From NCBI RefSeq assembly GCF_026151205.1, contig NC_087081.1:6939246-7003245 (forward strand): a stretch of 64,000 nt of DNA, in the 5' to 3' direction. Positions 25,368 to 34,429 of the stretch are shown here, in pieces; within the stretch, counting starts at the first letter, position 1; each line of letters starts with the position of its first letter. A program made the translations under genes and the position numbers. Source of the stretch: Bolinopsis microptera. Its lineage: Eukaryota > Ctenophora > Tentaculata > Lobata > Bolinopsidae. The notes under the pieces were generated by a model. That model saw nothing but the letters and a program-made list of their open reading frames with translations. It did no database searches and was not told the DNA's origin.

Positions 25368-25569
25368 TCACGTGACATTGTAACTTGGTCACGTGGTATT
25401 GTAACTTGGTCACGTGACATTGCTACTTTGTCAAGTGACATTGTAACTTGGTCACGTGACATTGCTACTTTGTCATGTGACATTGTTACTTTTGTCACGT
25501 GGTATTATTACTTTTGTCACGTGGTATTGTTACTCTTGTCACGTGGTATTGTTACTTTTGTCACGTGAT
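25368..25569. repeat. 21/22-bp minisatellite of TCACGTGAC motifs
   Basis: Five 21-bp units around GTCACGTGACATTGTAACTT give way at about 25490 to 22-bp units GTCACGTGGTATTGTTACTT plus TT. Every unit carries the palindrome CACGTG, the E-box core bound by Myc/USF-type bHLH factors. The array begins about 265 bp after the calmodulin-like stop codon. Confidence 0.9.
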
Positions 25570-25680
25570 GCGGAATGCGGGTATGTGGAACACTCTGTCA
25601 GTGGGTTAAGTGTGTATATAATCAGATGTTTATAAGAGATGGAAACAATCATGTCAAGAACGAAGCTCAGTTGCTACGCG

Positions 25681-26100
25681 TGCTACACGTGCAGTTGTGA
25701 TGCTACACGTGCAGTTGTGATGCTACACGTGCAGTTGTGATGCTACACGTGCAGTTGTGATGCTACACGTGCAGTTGTGATGCTACACATGCAGTAGTGA
25801 TGCTCCACGTGCAGTTGTGATGCTACACGTGCAGTTGTGATGCTACACGTGCAGTTGTGATGCTACACGTACAGTTGTGATGCTACACGTGCAGTTGTGA
25901 TGCTACACGTGCAGTTGTGATGCTACACGTGCAGTTGTGATGCTACACGTGCAGTTGTGATGCTACACGTGCAGTTGTGATGCTACACGTGCAGTTGTGA
26001 TGCTACACGTGCAGTTGTGATGCTACACGTGCAGTTGTGATGCTACACGTGCAGTTGTGATGCTACACATGCAGTTGTGATGCTACAAGTGCAGTTGTGA
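25681..26100. repeat. 20-bp minisatellite, 21 copies, TGCTACACGTGCAGTTGTGA
   Basis: Exactly 21 head-to-tail units of TGCTACACGTGCAGTTGTGA with scattered single changes (ACACAT, CTCCACG, ACACGTACAG, ACAAGTG). Each normal unit holds CACGTG, so this array and its neighbour at 25368 bring about 30 E-box cores into 730 bp. Confidence 0.97.
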
Positions 26101-26526
26101 TACTACACGTGATACTACATGTGCTGGGGATTAGTGGATGTCATTTTCAGAAGTTCTGGTATTGGATGATCAAATATACTCTTGTTGGAAGAGGATTGAA
26201 ACTGGTTCATTCTGAATTATAAGAAGTCGTGATTCCATGAAAGAAGGCTTCCAGTTGTATAATTTTGCAACATTTTATACACGAAAGGCACCAAATTGCT
26301 ATGTAACTTTATTTGACAACCACTTTTAATATCAAATTGTATGGCAAATGTAAGTGGTATTGAACAGCAATTCTTTTAACAATTTGATTTTACATTGATA
26401 GCTTTTAATTGTTTAACATTTAACAAGGATCGGTTGCTGAATCGGAAAAAGAATTTGAAGCATATGTTGTGTTGATGACATCAATTTTTTTTAACTGAGG
26501 CAATTCGATAATCGATGATTACTTAA

Positions 26527-26776
26527 GGGGGCATACACTTAAACTGTTTTTGATGCCACCCCCAATTTGACTTCATATTATAAAAGTATGGAAAGAAACA
26601 ATACGTTTAGGCACATATAACTATATAAGGTACGTAAACAGTTTTTAAAAATAATTCCCTCATTCGGAAAAATTCACTTTTTATTTATCGTTATTAAGCT
26701 TTTGTTAACATTTGGTCACGTTTGTCGTTGTAATACCGATTTCCAAACATCAAAAAAATGTTTGGTGTATGTCCCA
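26527..26776. mobile_element. 250-bp TTAA-flanked relative of the 10677 foldback element
   Basis: TTAA lies on both sides (26523-26526 and 26777-26780). The left end GGGGGCATACAC and the right end (complement of TGGGACATACACC) are inverted repeats and resemble GGGGAGATACACC of the 10677 element. Internal words also match that element in order: ACTGTTTTTG, AAAAATAATTCCCTCAT and TTGTAATACCGAT. It is a diverged, internally deleted relative. Confidence 0.75.
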
Positions 26777-26789
26777 TTAAATTGGAAAT

Positions 26790-27540
26790 AACTCACTAGC
26801 TGAAGTAGCTTTGATACGTCTGATTAAAACTTGTAAGACTGGCCTTAAAGCTCGCAATTTTTGAGATTCAAGCAAATCGAGGATTTTCAAAGGGTGCAGG
26901 AGGTTCAGCTCGACAAAATACCGGTGGAAAATATTTCGTAGGCCCTAAAATGACTCCCCCATAGATTCAGTCTTAACCTTGAATTAGACAGAACTCACTA
27001 GCTGAAGTAGCTTTGATACGTTTGATTAAAACTTGTAAGACTGGCCTTAAAGCTCGCAATTTTTGAGATTCAAGCAAATCGAGGATTTTCAAAGGGTGCA
27101 GGAAGTTCAGGTCGACAAAATACCGGTGGAAAATATTTCGTAGGCCGTAGAATGACTCTTAACTCACTATAGCTGAAATAGCTCTGATACGTCGGAGTAT
27201 AACCTGTAAGACTGTGGACTGGCCTCCAGCTCGTTATTTTTTAAATTCAAGCAAATCGAGGATGTTCAAAGGGTGTAAGATGTTCAGGTCGACAAAATAC
27301 TGGTGGAAATTATTTCGTAGGCCGTAGAATGACTCATTTAGATCCAGTCTTAACCTTAAATTGGACATAACTCACTAGCTGAAAAAGCTATGATACATCA
27401 GATTAGAATCTGTAAGACTGGCGCCTCCGGCTCGCCATTTTTTAGATTCGAGCAAATCGAGGATGTTCAAATTGAAAGGGTGTAGGATGTTCAGCTCGAC
27501 AAAATACCGGTAGAAATTATTTCATTAGCCCTAAAATACG
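26790..27540 (+). repeat. Four diverged tandem copies of a 170-206-bp unit
   Basis: Copies begin at about 26791, 26993, 27162 and 27368 with ACTCACTAGCTGAAGTAGCT or variants. They share GTAAGACTGG, ATTCAAGCAAATCGAGGAT, GTTCAG(C/G)TCGACAAAATAC and ATTTCGTAGGCC. The variable length comes from presence or absence of a linker around AGTCTTAACCTTGAATTAGA. No open frame spans a unit. Confidence 0.85.
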
Positions 27541-28112
27541 GCTAAGGCATTGATAGCACACGATGTTACTTAAAGTTAAAGTTAATTAACGGACATATAG
27601 GTTCACCGTGATCATCTTGAACCTGTTTATGTAATTTAATTGTGACATCTCTATTTCTTATTCCTGTCATATTTGATATTGAATTAGAATGTTTTGAACT
27701 AAAAATAAACGTGCTGAACGACTTCCAAGTTCCGATGAGTCTTATAAATGCCTGGAAAAACAGTAAAGGGGTATACTACTACTAGTAAAGGGGGTGTAAC
27801 TGTAAGGGCGACGGTTGTGCTTGCCAGCTCTGTGATGCGTTCTCAAGTCTTGGCAGAATTACCGAATTACAAAGTCAATACCGCCTGCAGTTAGTCAATA
27901 GTTATGTAGCAAGTCACGTGATGTTTTTTGCCGCCCAACACTTTTAGATGTTTGAAATCACAATCTTACAAAAAAACTTACTTTAAGTTTGGGTATAAAA
28001 TTGAATAATGTTTCATAAACGTACAATCTCGGGAAATGATCACAGTATTTAAGTCGCAGTTAATCACTATCAGTATCAATTAGTATAATTGACTAAGAAT
28101 TATAATTATACT
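27541..28112. other. Non-coding stretch between repeats and GPCR gene
   Basis: No gene recognised. A possible duplicated word, ACTACTAGTAAAGGGG, lies around 27776. Nothing else structured until the palindromes at 28113. Confidence 0.45.
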
Positions 28113-28202
28113 AAGAGTTATAATTATACTAAGACTCTTAGTATAATTATAACTCTTTATCTCTAAATTATAACTTTTAGTAAGAGTTATAATTTAGAGA
28201 TA
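28113..28202. repeat. Two adjacent AT-rich palindromes
   Basis: 28113-28157 is a 45-bp near-perfect palindrome with 22-bp arms (AAGAGTTATAATTATACTAA then GA) and a one-base centre. 28158-28202 is a second inverted repeat with 18-bp arms TATCTCTAAATTATAACT and a 9-base loop. The arms share AGTTATAATT, so the two hairpins may be derived from one another. They lie about 170 bp beyond the 3' end of the GPCR coding sequence. Confidence 0.9.
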
Positions 28203-28370
28203 AACAATAAAACTAGACAACTTGTTTACAAAATGACGGACTAATAATGATAAGTCGGGTAATAATAATTGTTTCAATCCGATTTTTTTCGAAAACCTTG
28301 TGCAACTTTTTAGAAATGATATTTCAAAAACGATTAAAAGTTATAGTTCCACCTAATTAGTTTTAAGTAA

Positions 28371-29646
28371 TTACTCCTCGATCAAGACAGCTTCCCCGTC
28401 ACTATTTGCTCGGTAAGCACAACTGAACCAGGCAGCAACTCTTCTTAAATACCCCAAATACCTCTCCCTCAATTCCTGTTTCCGGGATATGATGATGGCT
28501 GGGTAGACTGCAGCGTAGATTAGTGGCAACGTGAACTCAGCGAATCCGATCTGTAAAGGATTACATTGTTATCATCACAATCAATAATTTCAATAAATAA
28601 TAAAAAACTTAACACCGTTAAAATATGATTTGCAACGGAAAAAAAGTCAAATTTGAGTAGCAAACGGGGATTATTGCTTCACTTAGTTTTACCTCTACGC
28701 CCAAATTCAGAAAATATTTCTCGCCGTGTTTCTCGTAAACGGTACTCCGATGATACATGAGCCAGGACAGGCAGAAGAAAAAAAAGGTGGCATTACAGAC
28801 AAAGAATAGAGTTGACACCAGGAAGACGGTTCTTGAGACATGTCGAGCAGTGTTGGGGACATGTGGAGCTGTTTCCTCGTCATTTTTGAGAGATCGTCTC
28901 AAATACTTTATCTGTATCATCATACAGATAAAAACGGTGAGAGGTATTACGAGGAAGTAGAGGAATGCGAGAAAACCCCCAACAATTTGGGCTCTCAGAG
29001 GTTGTTCCGTGCACTTTGAGTAACCGGTGGTGTCTCTGTGACAGAGTACTGCAGCTACAAGAATAATACCTGGGATATCAAAAAATAGAATTGTAAGTAA
29101 AACTAAATATTTTCCCGGTCCATCGGATGCCAGCTCCTTATCTACACTCAGAAGGATAATAGCAGTTAGAGCATCAGAGATGTGAAGCAGTGTGACGATC
29201 AAACAGAGAACTCGAACAACTTTTTTCAAGGCCTCCGTGTTTATCCTACGAAAGGGGTTCACCACTTTTAGAGTTAAAGTGATGGTCATAACAAGGTTAC
29301 AGAGCTTTGAACAGTTGATTCCGGGAAGTGCTGTCATCATGTAGTAAAACAATGTTTTATACAGGATATCTATCTCAAAATAGCCTGCGTAAGTTAAAAG
29401 ACTGGTCACAGATAAAACTATTTCACCTTGTGCTTTGAGAATGTCAAACAGTGCTATCCCCATGAAGAGCCTTGACACAAACTTAGCTCTGTCCCGATAA
29501 TAGTCCATGAAGATTACGGTGTTTTGAATCAGCACTATGATGGACAGAGGTATTTGTATGGGCGCGAGATCTCGGAACATTCCTTTGAACATGAACAGTA
29601 CATCTTCATCACCGATGGCGATGCTGTGTAGACCCGATTGATTCAT
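28371..29646 (-). CDS. Divergent class A (rhodopsin-like) GPCR, two exons
   Basis: Exon 1 (29646-28693) encodes 318 aa and is spliced GAG|gtaaaa to cctttacag|ATC, then exon 2 (28550-28371) encodes 59 aa: 377 aa in all, phase 0. Seven hydrophobic segments are visible: about 29-48, 58-84, 98-128, 145-167, 179-203, 222-245 and 272-297 in exon 1 order account for TM1-6, and TM7 is FTLPLIYAAVYPAIII in exon 2. Class A landmarks include N42 in TM1 (IQNTV), D68 in TM2 (LFMGIALFD) and P131 after TM3. The DRY motif is replaced (TLT at the expected position), and NPxxY is reduced to YPAII followed by SRKQELR, an arrangement reminiscent of odorant-receptor NPxIYxxRxxELR. An N-glycosylation site NQS sits at residue 2. 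Without the splice the frame would end after exon 1 with no TM7. The ligand is unknown. Confidence 0.8.
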
Positions 29647-30072
29647 TTATATTTTCAAACTGAGGAGATAGTTTTGTAAGTAATGATTAGTTCTTAGAAT
29701 AGACAAGTTACACTGTGAATTATTAAGATAACTGATCAGCCATTTCTCAGTCGTCCGTAATATATACAGCTATTAGATAGGTAATAGAATTAAGAGCTAT
29801 AAGCTAAAAAACATGCATTTGGTCAGTACCAGTTTTCGAACATTTACATTGCCATTCGATTGAGAAGCTGCAGGTAGTTTTTGACAAAAGCAAACAAAAA
29901 AATTCTAAAAATTCCGTGCACAATTTTTATGTTACCACGTAATACGTATTTGCAAAGTATAGACAAAAACTGCAGTTGAGTAGGCCAGGAAAAGTAAAGG
30001 CAATATACGAGGAACCAAAATCGGTAGTATCATGTATCATTTATTCAGGTCCAGGTATCAGTAATCTTTATT
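29647..30072. other. 5' flank of the GPCR gene
   Basis: Promoter and 5' UTR of the minus-strand GPCR should lie here. No convincing TATA box, element boundary or other gene is seen. Confidence 0.4.
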
Positions 30073-30081
30073 ATATTATTG

Positions 30082-30179
30082 TTGTATCACGTGGTGACCC
30101 CCACGGTCGCTTCACTATAGTGAAGGGGGAGCCGCGCACTTCCAACTTCGTGCGCGGCGGGTCATACAACGTATGACAA
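30082..30179 (+). mobile_element. Hairpin-array mini-element, copy A (98 bp, 9-bp TSD)
   Basis: Flanked by ATATTATTG on both sides (30073-30081 and 30180-30188). Read left to right it is a string of small hairpins: TCAC-GTG-GTGA; the 16-bp palindrome CTTCACTATAGTGAAG; GCCGCGCAC/GTGCGCGGC with a 10-base loop; and GTCATAC-AAC-GTATGAC, ending ACAA. It starts TTGTATCACGTGGTGACCCC. There is no coding capacity and no A- and B-box or cloverleaf typical of a tRNA-derived SINE. Compare 33868-33960. Confidence 0.8.
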
Positions 30180-30187
30180 ATATTATT

Positions 30188-30225
30188 GTATATTATATAT
30201 ATATATATATATATATTATTATATT
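30188..30225. repeat. (TA)n microsatellite
   Basis: A TA-dinucleotide run between hairpin element copy A and the LINE target duplication. Confidence 0.85.
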
Positions 30226-30238
30226 ACTTAACAGTGAT

Positions 30239-33200
30239 TTTAGGATGGTGTGTGACTGTAACGGGTCCGCATGACTGTAAAAGTCAGTACGTTTAACGCC
30301 TCGAGGAAGATCGCAGGATTCCTAGTCTACGCTACTCTTTTCATCATGGCTACGACACTCAATTTTGGGACATGGAATGTTTGCGGTCTATCGACCACAT
30401 ACAGGCAACACTTCGTTGCAGAGGACATTGACAGATATAACTTAGACATTTTAGCACTTCAGGAGACCAAGACACGTGAATACTTGGAAACAACACTCCC
30501 TGGACATCATCGATTGTTTTTGTTTGATCAGAGACACGATAGACACGGTGGACTTGGGTTTATTGTTAACAAGCGTTTTTTGGAATGTATAGTATCCCAT
30601 CATCAGATCAGTGACAGAGTTGTTTATATGGACTTTAAATTAAGTGCTAAAAGGGTGGATCAACCACCTTGTCATATCAGAATTGTTAATTGTTACAGCC
30701 CTACGAATCCCAAGTCAGTTCAGAATCCCCGTTTAGCAACCCAATTTTACGATGAGCTACTCGAGGCTATCAGTGTACCTGCTAGATTTGAAGTATGGAT
30801 GTTAGGCGACTTTAATGCCAAACTTGGCAAAAGAAGCCCTGTTGATGTAGAAAATGGTTTACATGTGAATATTGGTAGACATGGTGTTGGGAGGAGGAAT
30901 GAAAACGGTGAAAGGTTGCTACACTTTCTCACTGCTAATGGCCTGTTTGCTGCCAACACTTCATTCTCCCATAGCAGCAGACACATTACCACACGGACTG
31001 GTTGGATTCGGGATCGAGCAACCAGGAAAAGTAAACCTTATTTCCAACAGATTGACTTCATACTCTGCAAGTCCAGAAGCAAGGCACTGCTAACTGATGC
31101 CAGGTCATATGCAGGTACAAAGCACCGCAGTGACCACAAACTTGTTGTTGCCAAGGCAGATTTTTCGCAGCGCTTCATTTTGTACAGGGAGAGCAGAGCA
31201 TTTCAGAAGACTTATAACACAACAACCTTGATTGGAAGCAAACAGGCTCAACAACAATATCAGCAAGAACTTCGTCAGAAACTTGAGCAAACTGTATCAG
31301 ATCCTGACTTTACTTCCAACAACACGGAACAGCAATTTGATATGCTTTTTCGTGAAGTTAAAGAAGCTGCTGTTTCCACTGTGGGTTTTCGCGAGCCACA
31401 GCGAAAGAGGAATCATTCCTCTGACAGTCAAGTTGTTAGCATGTCTGAAGAAAGGAAACAACTTTTACAACAACTGAACAACAACGAATACAGAGACAGG
31501 ACAGCTCTCAGAGCTAAAATCAACAGGCTCTCAAACGACATTACTAAACGGTTGAAAACATTGAGAGTTGAGTTAGCAAACAGCCTAGCTAACTCTATAG
31601 CCACCATAGACGAAGGACGGAGAATGTTTGAAGCCGCTCGTCAACTATCAGGCAAACAGAAAACGGGTGCAGGCTCTGTGTCTGTTTTCAACACTGACAA
31701 CCAAATGGTAGATAATGAACGAGACAAGGCTGAAATCATTCGCCAGTACTTCGAAGAACACTACACTGGACCTGACAGTGAACCACCACTAGAACCGTTC
31801 ACAGGTAACCCTAGGCCCCTTCAAAACCCCATTACAGCGTTTGAAGTTGAGCTTGCGGCCAAGAAACTCAAGAACGGTAAAGCTGTTGGACCAGATGGGA
31901 TCCCAAACGAATTTCTCAAACACTCTCCTGAAATCTTTTTTTCCACATTTGCACAACTTACTAATCGATCCTTTGAGCTCCATGAACATGTACCTTCTTT
32001 CACAGAGGGATACCTTACTCCGCTCCAAAAACCTGGAAAGCCACTAGGCCCCCCTAAGAGTTTGCGCCCACTTTGCCTACTAAACGGTACTAGAAAGATA
32101 TTGTCCATGATAGTCTTAAAGCGCATCCAAAGGCAAGTATCTCAATACACTGGTCCTTGGCAGAATGCCTATAAACCTGGCCATAGTTGTGCAAATATCG
32201 TTTGGACCCAGCGAATACTAGTGTCAGTTGTCAAAGAAAAACGCTGGTCTCTTCATAAGATGGGCATTGACATGTCCTCTGCTTTTGATACCATAAAGAG
32301 GTCGGTATTACTTGACATTTTAGCTGATGCTGGTTGTAGTGAGGACGACATTCGACTGGTAAGGTATTTGCTCGCAAATACTAAACTGAAGATCAAAGTG
32401 AACTCAACAATATCGGGAGAGTTTATTGTCACGATTGGAGCTTTTCAAGGCGACAGTTTGTCTGGAAACTTGTTCACTCTATATCTGGCAGCAGCACTTT
32501 ACCGACTGCGTGCTGTTATGTCCTATCTAAGACCTAACCCTCCCATAGCTGAGAATCTGTTACCCCTCGAGTGGGAGTATGCAGATGACGCTGATTTTAC
32601 TGATGAGGATAAAAGTAACTTGGAGTCTTTGTTGCCAATATGTAAAGAGATATTGGAAGAGTGGAATCTTTTTGTCAATGAGTCAAAAACCGAGTTCACC
32701 CACTTCTATCTGGCCGGCAAGAACGAGGTTGATGACAAAGGAGAGACACTCAGAGGTAGAGAACCTTGGAGGTCATCTATCTCTTTAGGCTCTAAGTTGT
32801 GCAGCATCGAAGATGTCAAGAGACGATGTATACTCGCTAACATTGCTTTTCAGAACTACAAAAAAGTCTGGGAACAAGGTAGACGTATACCCTTGAAGAT
32901 TCGACTCAAGATATATGAAGCACAAGTTGTTTCAATACTGATGTATAATTGCAGCAGTTGGGCAACATCTAAACAACTCCTTCAAAAACTTGATGTCTGC
33001 CACAGGAATCATCTCCGTACGATCATCGGCATGACCTACCCTATTGTCATACGAAATGTGACTCTATACAAACGCTGCGAAGTTGTTCCACTAAGTGAGC
33101 GTGTTGCTCGTGCACGGTGGAGAATGCTCGGTCACATCCTCCGCAGTGATAATAACTCACCTGCCCAGCTTGCCTTACATTTTGCTGTAGAGAGTCAGAG

Positions 33201-33459
33201 TTTGATGAGAGGTAGAGTCGGACGACACCAGTCAAACTTGTTAAAAACTATTTTGAACGATTTAAGTGACAGAAACTTTAGACTTGTAAATACAGACGAT
33301 TTATACCATTTAAGACATTTTGCAACAGATAGAAAAGCATGGAGAGAGTTAAGCATGATTTAGTTTATTCTGTGTTATTTTTCTCTTGGTGACTTATCAG
33401 GTCATCAAGATGTTCTTTATGTTCTATTTTTGATTTGAATAAAGTTATATAATATAATA
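30239..33459 (+). mobile_element. Full-length RTE-like LINE, 3.2 kb, 13-bp TSD
   Basis: The 13-mer ACTTAACAGTGAT flanks the element at 30226-30238 and 33460-33472, a target-site duplication of LINE type. The element has a short 5' leader, one intact frame, a roughly 95-bp 3' UTR containing AATAAA, and an AT-rich tail (TTATATAATATAATA) rather than long poly-A. Total length near 3.2 kb with endonuclease and reverse transcriptase in one frame fits the RTE clade. The duplicated target includes the CAGTGAT terminus of the DNA element at 33466-33995, so the LINE landed a few bases inside that element's left end. Confidence 0.93.
30271..33363 (+). CDS. LINE polyprotein: AP-like endonuclease plus reverse transcriptase
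   Basis: The intact frame is 1030 codons. A second ATG at 30346 (MATTLNFGTWNVCG) lies directly before the endonuclease domain and may be the true start. The N-terminal third is an apurinic/apyrimidinic-type endonuclease: FGTWNVCGLS, LQETK (about 64-68), LGDFNA (about 178-183) and SDHK (about 287). It nicks the target for target-primed reverse transcription. The reverse transcriptase follows: KNGKAVGPDGIPNEF (about 535-550), DMSSAFD (about 666, motif A), GAFQGDSLSG (about 725) and the catalytic YADDADF (about 769, motif C). The C-terminus has CSSW, a region ending WRMLGHILR, and RGRVGRHQ, as in RTE-like proteins. No internal stop or frameshift exists, so the copy could be active. Dead relatives lie at 37252-37683. 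Confidence 0.93.
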   Translation: MTVKVSTFNASRKIAGFLVYATLFIMATTLNFGTWNVCGLSTTYRQHFVAEDIDRYNLDILALQETKTREYLETTLPGHHRLFLFDQRHDRHGGLGFIVNKRFLECIVSHHQISDRVVYMDFKLSAKRVDQPPCHIRIVNCYSPTNPKSVQNPRLATQFYDELLEAISVPARFEVWMLGDFNAKLGKRSPVDVENGLHVNIGRHGVGRRNENGERLLHFLTANGLFAANTSFSHSSRHITTRTGWIRDRATRKSKPYFQQIDFILCKSRSKALLTDARSYAGTKHRSDHKLVVAKADFSQRFILYRESRAFQKTYNTTTLIGSKQAQQQYQQELRQKLEQTVSDPDFTSNNTEQQFDMLFREVKEAAVSTVGFREPQRKRNHSSDSQVVSMSEERKQLLQQLNNNEYRDRTALRAKINRLSNDITKRLKTLRVELANSLANSIATIDEGRRMFEAARQLSGKQKTGAGSVSVFNTDNQMVDNERDKAEIIRQYFEEHYTGPDSEPPLEPFTGNPRPLQNPITAFEVELAAKKLKNGKAVGPDGIPNEFLKHSPEIFFSTFAQLTNRSFELHEHVPSFTEGYLTPLQKPGKPLGPPKSLRPLCLLNGTRKILSMIVLKRIQRQVSQYTGPWQNAYKPGHSCANIVWTQRILVSVVKEKRWSLHKMGIDMSSAFDTIKRSVLLDILADAGCSEDDIRLVRYLLANTKLKIKVNSTISGEFIVTIGAFQGDSLSGNLFTLYLAAALYRLRAVMSYLRPNPPIAENLLPLEWEYADDADFTDEDKSNLESLLPICKEILEEWNLFVNESKTEFTHFYLAGKNEVDDKGETLRGREPWRSSISLGSKLCSIEDVKRRCILANIAFQNYKKVWEQGRRIPLKIRLKIYEAQVVSILMYNCSSWATSKQLLQKLDVCHRNHLRTIIGMTYPIVIRNVTLYKRCEVVPLSERVARARWRMLGHILRSDNNSPAQLALHFAVESQSLMRGRVGRHQSNLLKTILNDLSDRNFRLVNTDDLYHLRHFATDRKAWRELSMI

Positions 33460-33465
33460 ACTTAA

Positions 33466-33995
33466 CAGTGATGCACGCCGGTTCATTTTTCGCCAACCGG
33501 CGGCGGGCGGCGGCGTGCCCAAAACGGCGTGCCCAAAATGGCCCGGCGTGGCGGCGTTCGGCGGCGTGGAACATAATTTTGTCAAAATTTAGGTTTGAAT
33601 TTTCAGGCCCACAAAACTTGTGGCGTACGTGCGCGCATGAAATAATGATGTAATAAGTGTGGTATTTACAGCATTAACGTTGGCTGAATGTGATGATGAA
33701 CGTAACGAAGTGGCCTCATAGCAGCGAGTAGCCACATAAAATTATATTTTTCTAAATTGTATCGTCCAAAAAATTTGCTTTGAAATTTTTTTTAAATTTT
33801 CACTGTTCACGCCACGCCGACTTGAAAAGTATCGGCGTGGCGGCGTGTGAAAATGTGCCGGCGCGGCTTGTATCACGTGGTGACCCCCACGGTCGCTTCA
33901 CCGGGATACAAGCCGGGAGCCGCGCACTTCGTGCGCGGCGGGTCATACAACGTATGACAAGGCGCGGCGGCGTCCGGCGGCGGCGTGCATCACTG
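33466..33995. mobile_element. GC-rich DNA element with CAGTGATGCACGCC termini (hAT-like)
   Basis: The left end CAGTGATGCACGCCG is mirrored by CGGCGTGCATCACTG at the right end. The subterminal sequence is unusually GC-rich, with many GGCGGCG and GGCGTG words on both sides. CAGNG termini suggest hAT. The outer flanks are TTACTTAA (30224-30231, before the LINE) and TTATATAA (33996-34003), a 6 of 8 match compatible with a decayed 8-bp duplication. A TA duplication of Tc1/mariner type cannot be excluded. It has no transposase frame. It has been hit twice: by the LINE at its left tip and by hairpin element copy B at 33868. Confidence 0.7.
33868..33960 (+). mobile_element. Hairpin-array mini-element, copy B (93 bp, 8-bp TSD)
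   Basis: GGCGCGGC precedes (33860-33867) and follows (33961-33968) the element. It has the same order of hairpins as copy A: TCAC-GTG-GTGA, then GCCGCGCAC-TTC-GTGCGCGGC with a 9-bp stem, then GTCATAC-AAC-GTATGAC. The central palindrome of copy A is replaced by GATACAAGCC, which is the exact complement of the host base triplet GGC plus the element start TTGTATC. It is inserted in the GC-rich DNA element. Confidence 0.85.
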
Positions 33996-34219
33996 TTATA
34001 TAAAAAGGATTTAGAAGCTTCTCAACTAATAGTTTGTGAGGAAGAGAATTGGTACATATTAAGGCAAAAAAGAGGAGGATTGGAGGGAGAGGGGAAAGGT
34101 ATACATACATTTTGATAGAGCTGCTGGATATGAATAAGCAGAAAGAATTTGGATAAAATCCTACTTTGATCGCTTCATGATATGAATACGATAGCATCGC
34201 ATCCACGGTAGGATCATAC

Positions 34220-34305
34220 TTACTGGGCCGCGCTCAGCCTGTCATTCCGCCAAATCTTTATTCGAATGAACATGATGAACATGATAGCCTGAGGTCCCCA
34301 GGTAA
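34220..34305 (+). mobile_element. Tiny 86-bp DNA element, TTACTGGG family, copy 1
   Basis: The octamer GATCATAC flanks the element (34212-34219 and 34306-34313). The left end is TTACTGGGCCGCGCTCAGCC and the right end GAGGTCCCCAGGTAA, imperfect inverted repeats of about 9 bp. The interior is CATTCCGCC, then an AT-rich AACATGATGAACATGATAG. The 8-bp duplication is of hAT size. Confidence 0.85.
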
Positions 34306-34429
34306 GATCATACATAAGACTGTACTATCACATACACTATTGACGATTCATAAATGATAAACAGTTGACATAAGAAACATTTTAAACTTAATCCACTTTA
34401 GCCCCTCAGCTAGCTGGGCTACGTCAAAT

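Noticed and set aside
30082..30179. tRNA gene or tRNA-derived SINE
   Set aside because: Stems have three-base loops and the wrong order and lengths for a cloverleaf; no A- and B-box was seen and the target duplications are 8-9 bp rather than LINE-like.
32579..33235. Overlapping frames on both strands inside the LINE
   Set aside because: They are shadows of the 1030-codon LINE frame.
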